NCBI GenBank assembly: GCA_028565635.1 | Contig: JAOXYB010023514.1 | Coordinates: 1-16,513, forward strand | From: Phoronis ovalis | Lineage: Eukaryota; Phoronida; Phoronidae | Length of the DNA: 16,513 bases | Direction of reading: 5' to 3' | Part shown: positions 15,490 through 16,513 of the stretch, piece by piece | Position numbering within the stretch: the stretch's first letter is position 1 | Layout of the letters: each line of letters opens with the position of its first letter | Program-made: the position numbers and the translations under genes | The notes under the pieces: generated by a model | What the model saw: the letters and a program-made list of their open reading frames with translations, nothing else | Told to the model about the DNA's origin: nothing | The model's database searches: none

Positions 15490-15963
15490 GTAAGTCTGAA
15501 ATATTTTATAAAAGAACATTGGACGTGATATAGAGCTATTATTTCCAGTGATATTTTACCCATATTTTGTTTCATTTGCTTGATTAAATGTCAAGGTACC
15601 TTGGAATAAAATGGATAAAATATTAAATACAATTTTCACTATCGCACTCCTATGTATGTATGTTCCTATTTTGTTTTAATAAAACTTATCTACAATGTAT
15701 ACACGAGAAATTTCAAACTGCTTTGGCAGGGGTTTTCCTTTCAAATTGTTTTTGAGATTGTCACATGAACGCATATCTGATTTCACCAAACTGGCTTGGC
15801 CAAACAATCCCACTATTTAAAAGTCCAAGCCTGGGAACTTCAAACCAGTTTGAAATTAATTGTGGTAACGGAATTGCTGACTTGACAACGTAAGAAACGA
15901 CAAGAACCTTCGGTGGTTAGGCCAAGTCGCATGATTTCTTTGCATGTGGACACAGATTTGCCA

Positions 15964-16055
15964 AATCGTGATTTGAAAAATTCATAAATCTAATTTTTAC
16001 AAACTGTTGAATCGTGATTTGAAAAATTCATAAATCTAATTTTTACAAACTGTTG
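15964..16055. repeat. Perfect tandem duplication of 46 bp
   Basis: A unit starting AATCGTGATTTGAAAAATTC and ending ACAAACTGTTG is present at 15964-16009 and again at 16010-16055 with no mismatch. Complete identity in intronic sequence indicates a recent event, or possibly an assembly artefact. Confidence 0.95.
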
Positions 16056-16365
16056 AAATGAGTAATTACCAACCAGCACTTTGACAAAAAAAACATCTGG
16101 GCCCCTTTGGTTGACTTGTGTAACATAATGCCAGTTTTCTAGTATGTACAGCTGTTCCATGTCTTGATAAACATGCAGTCTTTGTCTGTACATCCAGATA
16201 CATGTACAGCACTAAATCAAAATTAAAAGACCCTATGCAGGATAGTCTTTCAATTGTGTACTAAATTTGCATATGAATGTCTGGTATAACATTATGCCAT
16301 ATATTGATTAGCATAAAATGTGTCACCGTGGCGTTTATACATTTTTAAAAATAAGGATTAATGAA

Positions 16366-16513
16366 AGTGTCCCGGGGGGTCACTCAATATAAAGTGATGA
16401 CGGGGATGCTCGGCGCTCAACGGGTCTATATTTCGGCACAGCGTCCGGGTCAAGGGGTGCTTTTTTGCTATTAATTTTACCTTGTCCGGGTCAAGGGTCT
16501 GTCATCTAGTGCT
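16366..16513. repeat. GC-rich interspersed repeat, truncated by the window edge
   Basis: Starts abruptly with GTCCCGGGGGGTCACTC after AT-rich intron. It contains GTCCGGGTCAAGGG twice, at 16443-16456 and 16484-16497. The style (CCCGGGGGG head, then short G-rich phrases) is common among interspersed non-coding repeats of marine invertebrates. No coding sequence is visible. Confidence 0.55.

Larger units (their letters stand above)
15490..16513 (+). other. Intron of the zinc-module gene, partial
   Basis: Begins with GTAAGT. It contains self-complementary words CTTGGCCAAAC (about 15797) and GGTTAGGCCAAG (about 15915), the palindrome TCAAACCAGTTTGA (15840-15853), the 46-bp duplication and, at its right end, a GC-rich repeat. 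No exon was recognised before the window ends. Confidence 0.6.

Overview
This is a window of animal nuclear DNA, AT-rich, with short exons separated by GT-AG introns. It holds two conserved housekeeping genes arranged head to head, followed by about 3.7 kb of repeat-rich intergenic or intronic sequence and one very large exon of a cysteine-rich protein. A decayed CR1/L2-like LINE and diverged GC-rich interspersed repeats point to an invertebrate metazoan. I cannot name the phylum from the sequence. There are no bacterial-style operons, CRISPR arrays or recognisable tRNA/rRNA genes.

Layout. (1) 360-2802, minus strand: the first six coding exons of the V-type proton ATPase V0 subunit d (ATP6V0D1-like); its 3' exons lie beyond the left edge. 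(2) 2803-3071: a 269-bp space between the two start codons. It must hold both promoters and contains a TATA box, an octamer, a CACGTG E-box, an M-box-like TCACATGA and an AAGATGGCG motif. (3) 3072-9268, plus strand: a complete nine-exon gene for S-adenosylhomocysteine hydrolase (AHCY, 431 aa), with a 3'UTR ending near an AATAAA at 9663. (4) About 9690-13400: no convincing coding sequence. It holds diverged GC-rich repeats in inverted orientation and a striking ~570-bp foldback element at 11755-12323. (5) 13402-15489, plus strand: one 2088-nt internal or first coding exon of a protein with five repeated CxxC...FPFL...CxxC...QW modules; the gene continues past a strong donor. (6) 15490-16513: intron with a perfect 46-bp duplication and the start of another GC-rich repeat.

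Function. AHCY removes S-adenosylhomocysteine, the by-product of methyltransferases. Subunit d couples the V-ATPase rotor to its central stalk. Sharing a short promoter suggests co-expression as housekeeping genes, which is inference. The third gene looks like a nuclear, zinc-binding adaptor; its family is not recognised with confidence. The best candidates for something little described are its five-fold zinc module array and the large foldback element.
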